Origin: Cristatella mucedo
Lineage: Eukaryota > Bryozoa > Phylactolaemata > Cristatellidae
Length of the DNA: 64,000 nucleotides
Direction: 5' to 3'
Assembly (NCBI GenBank): GCA_009760855.2
Contig: WPIO01000048.1
Coordinates: forward strand, 2,329,001-2,393,000
Both the position numbers and the translations under genes were made by a program. Positions 43,247 through 54,141 of the stretch are shown one piece after another. Every line of letters starts with the position of its first letter. The stretch's first letter is position 1. Below the pieces are notes generated by a model, which was not told the DNA's origin, did no database searches, and saw only the letters and a program-made list of their open reading frames with translations.

Positions 43247-44003
43247 CGCAGTCTCTTAGAGCCAATAGTAAATAACTTCTCTACCGCCGGCCTAAATACT
43301 GCAGACCTACATATCTATCATGTGAGAGTGGTATTCTGGAGACACGGTAGAACGTTGAATATCATTTTCAAGCGCAATTCAATGGTCACAAAAGAGCCTC
43401 CGCATTGAATAGTACGCGCATAAATAGATAGCAGGCTAGTGACGCCGTATCGATAGCACTCAAAAGTACACACAATAATAACCCCACTTTTCGCGACCAC
43501 CAAAAGGGACACGAAGCCAGACACCAGAGAAGTTAGATTTGCTGCTGCTGCCTGTAGTTTAGGCCGTCTCTCGTCCGGCTGGCATGCCTTGTCAGCCATC
43601 AGTCCCTTGAAGTCCCTTGCGCTCACGGCTTCCACTTTTAGCGGAAATCGTTACGCCGGCGTCCAATTTGAAAGTTTAGCGAGTGGAGTCAAAACCAACA
43701 GCGATGGAGGTCTCCCTGCTCTTGTGCTTAAAGAGTCAAAGTACGTGACCCCCACCCTGCGTCTCCATTGTTACTTGCCAACAATGCAGCTGCTTTGGTG
43801 CCCACTGCGATAAGCTTATTCGTTTGAGAGCCGAATTATAATAGGTAGCCACGGGAAATCCAAGCTAAGTACTATGCAAAGGCTTTTTAATCTACAAGCC
43901 GTAAAATATCGCTGGACTACGCAGAATAAAGAATTGCAGCATACCAGCCACGCCCCGAACAAATGCCGGCCCTCATAATAATCATAGTAATAATATTAAT
44001 ATT
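42837..44003. other. Unannotated stretch
   Basis: A poly-C run (43170-43179) sits directly against the GA microsatellite at 43180-43236. ORFs are short and unassigned. Confidence 0.45.
43180..43236. repeat. (GA)n microsatellite
   Basis: About 28 GA dinucleotides in a row, followed by a few interrupted units. Confidence 0.95.
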
Positions 44004-44150
44004 AGATGGTTGCTTTTCACGACCTCGGGACCGAGGTCGTGGGTTCGAATCCTGCGGTGGGTGATCCTTCATTGCCGCTGTAAGCGGTGGTGATGGCCGT
44101 AAAGGCTCTTCTTTCGCTATACAAAAGAGGCTATTAAAACAGTTAAAGCA
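44004..44150 (+). mobile_element. tRNA-derived SINE, type A
   Basis: GGTTGCTTTTCACGACCTCG, a palindromic ACCTCGGGACCGAGGT core, B box GGTTCGAATCC and the body GCCGCTGTAAGCGGTGGTGA then CTCTTCTTTCGCTATAC. It is one of the best preserved copies; the first part of the head is truncated. Confidence 0.8.
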
Positions 44151-44152
44151 TT

Positions 44153-44720
44153 ACTATAGCACCATCGGAGAACTTAAACTCTCTCTAGGCACTTTATATA
44201 TGCTGTACAGGAAGCATGATTGAATAGTTTGTGGTAGCCTGCTCAGTGTCAACAAGCATAACGTGGTCAGAGGTGACATGCACAGAGTAAACATCCAAAT
44301 ATGATTAGTGGCAGCATGCACAGTGGCAGTATGCATCGTGCCAGCATGCATAAACGCACAAAGGATGAATTAGATGAACCCACTGAAGGCTGCGATAAAT
44401 GATATCTATCTATCAGATAGATATCATACAGATAGATGCGTTTTTAGTTTCTTTTTAAACGTCATCAAGTCAGTGGAAGTCGCGACGTCAGCCGGGAGTG
44501 AGTTTCAGGCTTTGGGAGCATACGAACTAAAGTTGTGCACAAGTTTTAAGCGCCTGATTGCAAAGGCTGTTAGACCGGCAAGCAGTGGGTTACAGAAATC
44601 AGAATAGAATATCACAAATTCATGGATCAATTTAGATGAGGCATTCCGTCTAAGCAAGCCAAATCTTTAGCAATGCTGCATTTTGAAACATTTTGCATTG
44701 ACTGCTTTCACCAGCTGCCT
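44153..44720 (-). mobile_element. L2-type LINE with internal deletion
   Basis: The tail and UTR (CTCTCTCTAGGCACTTTATATATGC, GCAGCATGCACAGTG) are followed by C-terminal coding sequence matching 10500-10590 and then, after a deletion, 10860-10990 (CGCCTGATTGCAAAGG). A palindromic duplication GATATCTATCT...AGATAGATATC lies at about 44400-44425. Confidence 0.75.
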
Positions 44721-46483
44721 GCATGCCCAAGTACTAGTATTACAACTTGACTGCTCTGAGTGGCTCCTGAGCACAGTGCTCAGGTAACAAATACTGGCGG
44801 AGCCGCGGCGCCTCGTAGGGCGGCTAGCGAGTCGTAGTTTCAGTATCGATGCACGTCGTAGGGCAACGGTGGCGGAGCTCTGCAGCAACCGAGAGCTGCC
44901 ATATCCCAATATAACTAGTCCATATCGTTAATGTTGTGATATTATATTCCATTTTGTATTATTATTATTATTATTTTACTATTAGGCGACGACAAAAAGG
45001 GGACGACCACATCTCTGTGCGGCACTACCAGTAGCACACCTCGGTGCTGGAGTCCATTTCGTGATTACTGATTCCGACATCTAGCTCCACTGTCTAAGCA
45101 ATATATATATATATATATATATGATTATACGATATATACATATACGGTTCTCAAGGGTTTTAATTTAGGAACGGCTAATGGTCTCTAGGTTTGTCGTAAT
45201 CTTGCTCACGCGGGGTGCCTACGTTTCCCTATTCGCTTTCTGCCGGCTGACCTCTGCCGAGGGGCGTCAGAGGAACAGGCGCTCAGCTCGCACAAGAGAG
45301 GGGGCGGGGCCGCTGCGACGAGGAAAACTCTATCGAGTTTTTCATTCTCAGAGGATCGCCTCTCGGAGCGCGAGGAGCTCCAACCTGTGAAATTGGCATG
45401 CAGTGTATGCAGTGAGTCTAGTCCGGTAGCATCCGTAAGCAGTAGCTTCGCGAATGCTGCCGCAATTGCAGACGATTCGTCGCTTTAGAAACTGGTGGAG
45501 AACTGCCCGCTATCGGAATTAACGATTCTAGTTTGTTCGCTTGGGCACTACGCGAGAGTACTAAATTGGCTTTCCGGATCGGACGAGCAGCAGCAGCAGC
45601 AGCATACATCGCCAGACCGCAGAGCTAGCGGACAATTGTAGTACCGAAACGCGCAGCTTGTCTCGTGACTTTGTTCGGCGCGAACTCAACCGCGTCGCGC
45701 CATTCCGCAACAACGCGCCACTGTAGACCCTCCACCGGCTCCGCTGCGCAAGGAAATAGCCCTTAAATGGAGGCATCGAGGTTTAGCATCGCTGCAACTG
45801 AATGCAACCTCTGGCCGGCCGGCGCATTGCGTAAGGTCAGCTTCTGCTCGACTGCCGGTTGCGCCGCTAGGCTGCCCGCCCGCCCGCTCCCCCCCCCCCA
45901 GCGACGACGCCCTCTCGGAAATCCCCCTGAAGCTTATTTGCAGCATTCGACCAAGAGAACGCGACGAGTAAGAGCTCTTTCGTCAGCCAGCTGCCTCCTT
46001 TAGGCGACGTAACGTGAGCCGATGTAGACGAGCCATCGACATCGGTCCTCTCCGATCGTTCCAGCTTTCTCAAATAAAGTAAATAGGTTTCTTGACCGCG
46101 CCAGGACCCGACCGTGTACGGTCACGTGTAAGGGAGGAACCAGGTTAGAATACGCCGGCCCCCTCGTGGTCGTAGAGACGGAACTGCCCAGAGATTGACG
46201 CTTCCTATTGAATGAGAACGAGCACCCTCGCCGAGTGGCCTGACGAGCTCGACCCTTGGTTACCATTGTCCCGATTTCTTTTCCGCTCTCGTCTTCGCCT
46301 CGGATTTCAGCGGCGTTTCGTAAGCGGTCGACGGATGGCGTTTTGCCGCCGACGCGCCCCCATTGATTTATAAACTGTCCCGCGTCGCGTCACTCGGCGC
46401 GCGCCTTCACGCGGTCGCGTACCTTCCCGAGCTCGCGGCTCGTCGCGATGCTTCGCTCTCGTTGCTTAAAAGATCCCACTAGC
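44721..46483. other. Unannotated region, partly GC-rich
   Basis: It holds a 9-bp-arm palindrome (CCTGAGCAC, A, GTGCTCAGG at 44766-44784), (TTA)n near 44960, (AT)n at 45101-45122, (CAG)n near 45583 and a poly-C run near 45890. A CpG-rich promoter is possible around 45700-46450, but no gene is supported. Confidence 0.4.
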
Positions 46484-46648
46484 CGATTTAACTGCCACTT
46501 TTGTATAGCGACAGCGGGATGGCCTCTAAGGCCACCTTACCCACCGCTTGCAGCGGCAATAAAGGATTGCCCGCCGCAGGATTAGAACCCGCGACCTCGG
46601 CACCGAGGTCGTGAAAAAAGCAACCGCCGTACCTAGTGTGCCACCGTC
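46484..46648 (-). mobile_element. tRNA-derived SINE, type A
   Basis: The minus-strand copy has the body end (CTTTTGTATAGCGACAG complement), ATTGCCCGCCGCAGGATTAGAAC at the B-box region and GCAACCGCCGTACCTAGTGTGCC at the A-box side. The B box is mutated (TTAGAAC in place of TTCGAAC). Confidence 0.78.
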
Positions 46649-46904
46649 GTACTGCGGCGGCTCGGCCCATCGTTCGTGCGCGCCCGCGGCCCCGGACTCC
46701 CGACTGATTTACAACGAAAGTACGCCAAGCATTCTCCGTAAGCAGCTCACTCTAGCGGCCGTAGGTATACCTCCGAAAGCGGTCGTCGCAATTACTTTCC
46801 GCCTACAGAGCCAAACGGGAACCGATGGCCTCGCTCCGCTCGAGCGCGCTCCTGTTCGGCGGCGGCGGCGGCGCGCACAGCGGTCTGCTCGCAGGAGACA
46901 TGGC

Positions 46905-47275
46905 GACACTATTCTCCGCTTAAAGACCGCTGGTGATAGAAGCTGTAGCTCTGCAGGTCCTAAACTGTGGAACTCGCTTCCACGATTCTTACAAAACGAC
47001 AACTACTCTCCTACTGCAGACTATTGCACATCCTTTTCAGCGGTCCTGAGCTGCTACTTCTATGCTACTCACTACCTGAACTGCTCTCCCGAATCTGCTA
47101 TGCTTCCCACTTTTTCTTTGTTGCATGAGACGAAGACTGTTTGTTACCGAATGCGTACCGAAAGCCGCTCAGGCTGTGAGTGAGCTATACAAAACTCTCC
47201 TTCGTAACACCCACTTGATCTTTATGACTATGTGGAGTTACAGACGGAGATATATTGCATTACATTACATTATTC
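46905..47275 (+). mobile_element. Second LINE family: reverse-transcriptase C terminus and 3' UTR
   Basis: The plus strand encodes GDRSCSSAGPKLWNSLPRFL, the conserved C-terminal motif of CR1/L2-group reverse transcriptases. A 3' UTR follows, shared with 51305, 52345 and 42473 (CTACCGAATGCGTACCGAAAG-like block, TGTGGAGTTACAGACGGAGA). It ends in CATTACATTACATTA, a pentamer tail distinct from the ATT tail of the L2 family. Confidence 0.75.
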
Positions 47276-49007
47276 CCGCGCGAAAAAGTCGCGCTTCCAG
47301 AGCTCGAAATCTCGATTGATTTTGAATATTTTGTGTTACCCCAAAGCAGCGACGTTTCCAGACAGGACGGGGAAACTGTTCGCGCTCATGGGAAAAATTA
47401 CCGAATTAGTCCTGGAACTGTATTGCAACGACCTCATCTATTCTCACGAGCTGCATTGGACCATGAGCGGCGCTAAAACGATAACAAATGGAAGCGCCTA
47501 CGTAGCCTTCGCAAAGCTACTTAGACGCTTCTCGACTCTTAAATTTTCTAGTAAGCTCGGCTCTCACCTAAGATCCGCACGCTCCTGTAGCGTGCTTAGC
47601 ATATTCCCTACAGGAAAACAGCTAGTACAGCATTGCTGCCGTAGTAGCACTAAATTTTCTCAGGCAGAGACGTCACGGTTTTCGGTCGTGCTAAGGCGAC
47701 ATCGAGCGAGCGAAGCCAGATCGAACGAGATCGATCGACCGTCGGCACTTTGGCTCTGTAGGAGAAAATGGCATGCCACTACCGCTCGCGCGTTCTCCCA
47801 ACCTCGATCAAGACGTTCTATAAAGCACTTGAATAAGGCGTCGAATTCGATCTGAGTATACCATCGGTCTTGGCAACACCGATTGATTGTACGCGTAGCC
47901 AAGCACTCATGGCCGTTACTAAGATCGACAGCAGCATCATTGAGTGCGGCTTCATTGATTGGTCGGCTTTTCATCGTCAAGCGTTTTTATTGGTCAGTCG
48001 GAATCACTAATGCAATCGTAAGCTTGCTTTGTAGGTGCCTAAATTCAGATAACGACACCGTGGTGTGGCATCTGAGAATAGCAAGGAGAGACAATGCTAG
48101 CCTGCTGTGTCTCTGTCCCGAAGATTTCTATCAGCAGCTTGCCTTTCACAGCAGCACTTCTTTCCCTTTGAGCCAGCTTCGATGCTGGAAATACAAGACT
48201 CCGATCGATAAGAACACGTCCTCACTGCTGCAAAAGGAAGGGGCCTCGGGGCCTCGGGGATTTTTCGGCTCGTAGTCTATGAGCGCTTGCTGTGCGAACG
48301 CACGCGTGCGCACGCGTTGCTCCGCCGTGTGGCGATGCACATGTACCCGCAGGCTCGCATTCAACGCCACGACTGGGCAGCTGTAAGCACAGCTTGGGCA
48401 ATGATACATGTGCTCGGGTAAGCGCTGCTGCGTAGATACGTACAGGCGCACTTGTACGTGACCTTTTGCAGATGAATAACAGCGATGATGGCTTATATAA
48501 GATCTAATGCAGGCCACAGTGACGTCTCACGTTTCACACGACTCGCGCGGATATGTGGAACGGCAGCCTAACGGTGGGCCTAACGGGCCGAATGGAGACG
48601 AGCTGTCGATGTACTAGTGCCGGTACAGCACAGAACGTCGGCACTGTCGCCGTGGAGTAGCTAGCTATGGGAAAAGCTGCTAGTGCTACTCGGACATGGG
48701 AAAATCCCACACTCAAAATGAGCTTGGCCAGCAAGTCTCCTGTAGCGTGTTGGTCAGGGTGTCCTGTCCCAAATAAGAGCTTTCATCGGACAAACACGCG
48801 AGTACTTCTATATTCTCTACCCCAATTAAAGAGATACTAAGGACACAAATAAGCTCACCAATTTAGAAGGTCAAAGTTGATACTAAATACTATCTCTGCC
48901 ATTGAGTTGCGTGCAACTAAAAATATCTGCATAATTTCCAACTGACGGATTCTCATGTAGATAGCACTCCTCGACAGAAAAAGAGAACATGGGATACTTT
49001 ATCATAA
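47276..49007. other. Unannotated stretch
   Basis: A 207-codon plus-strand ORF at 47232-47855 begins in the LINE tail and has no recognisable domain; I do not call it a gene. Nothing else is supported. Confidence 0.4.
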
Positions 49008-49066
49008 TAATAAGTCACATTTAACAGCACCTTACGAGAACTGAATCCCTTCATTCGTGTATCCAG
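49008..49066 (-). mobile_element. Possible L2-type LINE tail
   Basis: ATAATAATAAGTCACATTTAACAGCACC is followed by GAGAACTGAATCCCTTC. The match to the L2 end is weak. Confidence 0.35.
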
Positions 49067-51304
49067 GCTAGGTTCGGTTGGCTGGGACAGGACATCTGCA
49101 ATGCGGTAAGGGTCACCGGCTAGGCCGGGGTCTAGCCTGTTGGCATGGCCGGATGCGACGTGACGAGAGGTCACCGGAGATCTTGGGTAAGGGAAGTTGG
49201 CCGACTAAGTCGTGGTGTTGGACGCTCCCGATTTCGAGTTATGCATCTGGATTGGTGCATGCGTGCTCCGGCGATGCGGCCACGCATGCAAGATAACGAG
49301 TACCCGAGGCCCAAGCGGAGCTGGATAGCACGCTCATTGTTGTGGCTGGTATAATCGCATTCACCCAGTAGCGTGTTCGTGGCACCCCGTGAGTTGGTGT
49401 CTTTCGGTGGAAGCTCTCGACTGTGGTAGACATCGACTCCGACTACCCAAGCAGTTACTCAGCTAGCCGGATCTATGACCGCGTACGCTTGTACTGTTGG
49501 AATGGAGTCGGTACAACCATGGGACTGCGTAAGCCGACTAAGCAACTAACACATTTGTTCGCGCTTGCTGCGTCGTCTTGCGCCCCTATAGTTTACTTTG
49601 TGTAGTATCCTTCCTGTAGACTTGTTTAGTTCTCCCCTGTTAGTGTTAGCGTATGCGATATTATAAGGAGGTTTAACCTGACGACGCTCGTCTTACCCTA
49701 GCTCGCTAGCATGGCGAGCGGCGGCGTGGCCTGAGCGTGGCGGGGCTTCGCGGGAAATAGCATCTGACCCCAAGATATTGGCTACATTTGTACTTTACTT
49801 GTGCGGGAAAGAGTCATAACATGCACCGAGTCAGAACGCTTAACCACATAAAGGGCATGGGACCTCGACTACTGCAGACAGCAACAGCACTTTGCAGAGA
49901 AGATTACATCCAGAAACGTCCTGGTGGCATTTCTACGAGGCGAGACACCTTGAAATGTGGCCTTCTAAAAAATTCTGCACAAATCCCACGGACGCGATGC
50001 AATATTTCAGCTGTAGAAATAATCCGACGAACGTAGCTGTTTTGACATGCATCTGCTAGGCTCGCCAGCAAAGACATTTACAACATTAAGTCGAAACATT
50101 AAACTTACCAAGCATCTTATTTTCAGAGGCTACGTTTTATCAGTGGCATCAAAACCAAAATTAGTTATTAAGCACAGTATTGGATCAAAAAACTTATGCT
50201 CTTACCAAAATCTTGCTACTTTATACCTCAAAGAACCTATCAACTCTATTTGGCAGGAATGATCACATAGACCTGAGGCAATGGGTCACCTTGACCCATT
50301 GCCTACATATTAACAAACGAAAGAATTGTACAGTCAGACGTTGATTATGGAATATTTAGCTCAGATATTATTTTTGTGTTATACTTCCTGCTTTGGAGAC
50401 TCTGAAAATAAAAGTGATCCAAGCACGGGGTATTCCTGCCGAGTTGGTCATTTCCATCACACCCCTCCGTTAACCCAAGCCGACTAGCTGTAGCCAGCCA
50501 GAAGTCGTGACCTTGCCAATACTAAATACAAGCAACTTGGTAGGATTAATATTGGAATTAAGATTCCAAATTTGTCTTTAAAGAGACTTGCTACAAGAGT
50601 ATGCAATTTTAGCAGCGGTAGCATCAATCGCCAGGTAGCCTTCGGAATCGTACCTTCTGATATCCCTTACATCTAAAATAGTGGCTATAGTGCAGCACAG
50701 ACACGAGGTCAGGACATCTATTGGCAGGCTCTCACACTGTCTCAACCGATGGCAAGCTCATAATGGCCACTTGCTAACTGGCTACCGGTGGAGAGTAGCA
50801 ACGATACTTATTGGCATTTAAGAATACTGTATTATCACTGGGCAAGTACGGCCGCCTCGAACACAAGTCTACCACTCACTTGTCCAGCATTGCTCGAACC
50901 AATTTCAAACTTAGGTGAGCGTGCTGTGCAGAAATAAATGTTGCTGCCTTCGTATCACTGTGCGTACCTCTGATTCTCGCAAATACAGGAAGCCTTGCTA
51001 TTCGAAGCGGATAGCGTTGCTTCGCCATGTTTAAGCTTGCTACAGACGGGGCCAAGCGGACGAGTCCCACAAGCCCACATCCTGCCTATTGTGTTCAATC
51101 CTGCAAAGGGAAATTCGCCTGCAGGCAAATTGACCGTGACGATCCCGATCCCATGCTGCAGAGGCACAAGAAATCGAGCTCACTCCCACAAAGACTTATT
51201 GAGAAAGGATAAAGTCCACGAGAGACTAGAACCAATTGCAGTTTCAAGTTATATCTCTTTTGGATTACCCGAGATCGTGTGTTAAATTAGCTGTTCCATT
51301 CCTC
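49067..51304. other. Unannotated stretch
   Basis: Sequence from 49067 to 49780 is GC-balanced and might be retroelement-derived, but no motif proves it. From 49780 to 51300 it is AT-richer with only short ORFs. A hairpin AATGGGTCACC/TTGACCCATTGCC lies near 50280-50305. Confidence 0.4.
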
Positions 51305-51640
51305 GGTTTAAAGATCGTTGGCTACAGAAGATTTAGCTCTGCAGTTCCTAGGCTGTGTAACTCGCTTCCACGATTCTTACAAAAAAGACAACTACTCTCC
51401 TGCTGCCGACTATGGCTCATCAAATTCAGCGGTCCTGAGCTGCTACTTTCATGCTACTCACGACCTCAACTGCTCTCCTGACTCTGCTATGTTTCCCAAT
51501 TTCTCTTTGTTGCGTGAGATGAAGTATGTTGGCTACCGAATGCGTACCGAAAGCTAATTAGGCTGTGAGTGCGCTATGCAAAACTCTCCTGCGTAACACT
51601 CACATAGTCTTTGTGGAGTTACAGAAGGAGATACATTACA
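51305..51640 (+). mobile_element. Second LINE family, 3' end
   Basis: It encodes RRFSSAVPRLCNSLPRFL in one frame, then continues in the shared UTR to GTGGAGTTACAGAAGGAGATACATTAC. The coding part is damaged by frame changes. Confidence 0.75.
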
Positions 51641-51896
51641 AATTCGGACATCAGATCGGTCGTTAAATCGTCAGCCGCGTTCGCCGTTGCTAACGCTGTA
51701 GGGACCGAGAGAGATCAACAGCAAGGAACTATCTTACCCTGTCCTAAACTATCGCAATGGCTTGGCCTCTTCATAACTTCGCCAACTGCCCAAGTAGCTC
51801 CATGCCTTCAGGTTCTCTCAAGTCATCAAGTTAACTTCCTTTCTATGCCTTTTAAGTTTGTCAGCGTTTTGCTCTCCTTGCACGCATAACTTATAA

Positions 51897-51960
51897 CAAA
51901 TACATCCGTCATAGCGCCCTCAGAAAACTGGTCTCTTTCTAGGCACTTTACATTTTTAAC
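51897..51960 (-). mobile_element. L2-type LINE tail
   Basis: CATAGCGCCCTCAGAAAACTGG then TCTCTTTCTAGGCACTTTACATTT, the conserved 3' end in reverse orientation. Confidence 0.65.
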
Positions 51961-52034
51961 TTTCACTACTCGTATGCAATGATAGTATCTTCATTCTGCT
52001 GCTGCCAGCTCTGGCACGTTCTTTGCCCACGGGC

Positions 52035-52340
52035 CTTCGCCCAGGAGGTAAGATGCTCGCTCTTCACGACCCGGATTTTGCGTTCCAGTCCTGCAGTGGG
52101 CGATCCATTATTGCCAAGCTGGTTTGGTCCAGCGGTCAAGGTGCTCGCTCCGGTCAATGTCTGGCTGAGGTCATGGGCTCGAGCCTCGAGGCATAAGTGA
52201 AGCGCCTGAATAAAGATTAAGTTCTCTTGGGGCGCTATACAAATGAATTATATATTTTTTATATTGTCCACTGCAAGCAGTGGCGGCAGCCGTAAAAGCT
52301 CTTCTGCCGATATATAAATGAGGTTGTTCAATCGGCTAGC
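52035..52340 (+). mobile_element. tRNA-derived SINE type A, interrupted by SINE type B
   Basis: The first half (TCTTCACGACCC, GCGTTCCAGTCCTGCAGTGG, CGATCCATTATTGCCA) and second half (CTGCAAGCAGTGGCGGCAGCC, GCTCTTCTGCCG, GAGGTTGTTCAATCGGCTAG) together make one type A element. They are separated by the type B SINE at about 52117-52250. Confidence 0.75.
52117..52250 (+). mobile_element. SINE type B nested in SINE type A
   Basis: The head GGTTTGGTCCAGCGGTCAAGG, B box GGGCTCGAGCCTCG and L2-type tail AGCGCCTGAATAAAGATTAAG with TTCTCTTGGGGCGCTATAC closely match the copy at 23588. Flanking ATTGCCA and ATTGTCCA may be the target duplication. Confidence 0.78.
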
Positions 52341-52344
52341 GTTT

Positions 52345-52565
52345 TTTCTCGCACCGTTTTGCAGCTGTTTCTTTGCCAATTACTTCCTGGACTGCTCATC
52401 TGATTCGCCTATGCTGCCCGCTCCTTTTTGGTTACTTTACATGAAGGTCATTGGTTACGGAATGCAGACCGAAAGCCGCTCAGAGTTGAGTGCCCTACTG
52501 AAAACTCTCCACTGCAACTTCCTCTTGAATCGTGGCTGAGTAAAACTTGGACGGCGACACATTTA
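52345..52565 (+). mobile_element. Second LINE family, 3' fragment
   Basis: TTGCCAATTACTTCCTGGACTGC, GGTTACGGAATGCAGACCG and AAAGCCGCTCAGAGTTGAGTG align with 47050-47190. It is a 5'-truncated, diverged copy directly after the SINE pair. Confidence 0.65.
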
Positions 52566-53794
52566 ACGATAGAGGACACATCTCCACCTAGCCTGGTACA
52601 ACTCCGAAGGTGCACATGAGCCCACAGACGAACGCTATCCTTTAAAAAACTGCTAGGTCATCCTTCCAAGACTACAGGTCCGGAATTTACGTAACGTCGG
52701 AAATAAGTGCAGCTGCACATGAACTAGCAACAGCTAGCTCTCTTCGGAATCTAGCTTGGGGTGCCTTGGCAATTGGACAAAACCACCAGCTCGTCGAACG
52801 ACTGGCGCGTTTTCTGATGATTCATATTCCTTTGGGCAACTGACTTGACACTACGGCAGGTCAGTTGAAGTGGGCCTGCTAGGCCAACGGAAGGTGCCAC
52901 GCTAGAGTTCGCAGCCAGACATAAACTGTTTCGCTCGCAGGGGATGAATGGCTGGCCATTTAACCTGATCATTCCTCTCTGAGGAGTTTTGAAAGACGTC
53001 CAGACAAAGTTTCCCTCTCTGCAGACGGGCTATCGTCTGTCTACCCACTACATAAGTGATACCACTCTTTTTGGGCACCAATCTTGCTGCAACATTCGCC
53101 ATCAGGAAGCAGCAGCAACTTTTACCGCTCCCAACTTTCACTATGCCAGAGTCTTCTCTTGTATCTACAGCATCAATGTCCGGACGTATGATGGTCTGCA
53201 GAAAATGATGGTCATTTTGACATCTCTTATCTACTGTTAGAATAAAGACTGCGAGAGGCTTTCCTAAACATAAATGTTACCAAGAAATTAATTGCCTTCC
53301 AGGAGTCCAAAGCTAAGTCAAGAGATCCTTATCTTACAGTTAAGAACTGCCACGACGGTGGATTGCTGGCTCTTGACGAATCGAGCAGCATGCAACGACA
53401 GATCAAATTAGCATCAAGGCTTTCGAGGTATAGACCTAGCCATACGAGGAATGTAATTGGTAATATAAGATACAAAGTTTGAAGCATCATGGGAACAGTA
53501 ATATCGAATCTTCTGAGCTGCTGCGATCACTGGTGCCGGTCTGCTACCCGCCAAAAATTGTCATGGGTAAATTGTTCGGCGTGAATGATGAAAGGCAAAA
53601 AAGGTATTCGACAGAACGATGCACTACTTTACAGGCTAAGCAATATACAAATCCAACAACAAACGCTGCAGGAGCTAAGTTGGCAGCATCGACCTTTTGT
53701 CTTGCGACCTCGATGGCAACCCTCCCAACATTAAAAATAGCTGAGTACAAAATCAATAGGAGCAGCGAGTTGCAGGCGTGCCGGTCGGCCAATA
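52566..53794. other. Region downstream of the OATP stop codon
   Basis: Part of this is probably the 3' UTR of the minus-strand transporter gene. No confident polyadenylation signal was located. A minus-strand ORF at 53792-53544 is hydrophobic (GRVAIEVARQ, FVVGFVYCLA) but has no family match and lies past the stop. Confidence 0.4.
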
Positions 53795-54141
53795 TTAGCT
53801 CGGCTGGCGATTGTAGATCCGTATGCCATCCGGGGTGTCGGACTTTCCGTGGGTAACTGACAGGCCGTCTTTCTCGAGGCCAGAAGCATCGACTGCCGAC
53901 AGATCTTCGAGTTTGGGACCGAAATAAGAGATCAGGCAGCTAACACCAGCCAAAATGAATCCGAATATCATGGCACCGAATGTCAGTGCGTGCATGCCGA
54001 TGCGGAAGCGATTGTTGTCGTATTGGAGGCAGCTGCCATCCTCCTCTGCAGCGCAGCTCTGCCGTGCTGCCCCCACAGTGTCCCATGTCAAGCACGTGTC
54101 GTCGATGACAGCACCGTACAGCATCGGGGCAGGTATCCATC
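53795..54141 (-). CDS. OATP exon 4 of 4 (last coding exon)
   Basis: The acceptor is TGCTGCAG at 54143-54142 after a pyrimidine-rich tract. The exon supplies two bases to a glycine codon, then [19 protein letters not shown], a loop with further cysteines, a DNNRFR motif, a hydrophobic helix ([19 protein letters not shown]) and an acidic to neutral tail, ending at TAA (53797-53795). Without the splice site the frame runs on upstream into intron to 54274. Confidence 0.9.

Noticed and set aside
46741-47800. TTTGGCTCTGTAGG occurring in opposite orientation at about 46800 and 47750
   Set aside because: Only about 20 bases match clearly; too short to define a repeat without other copies.
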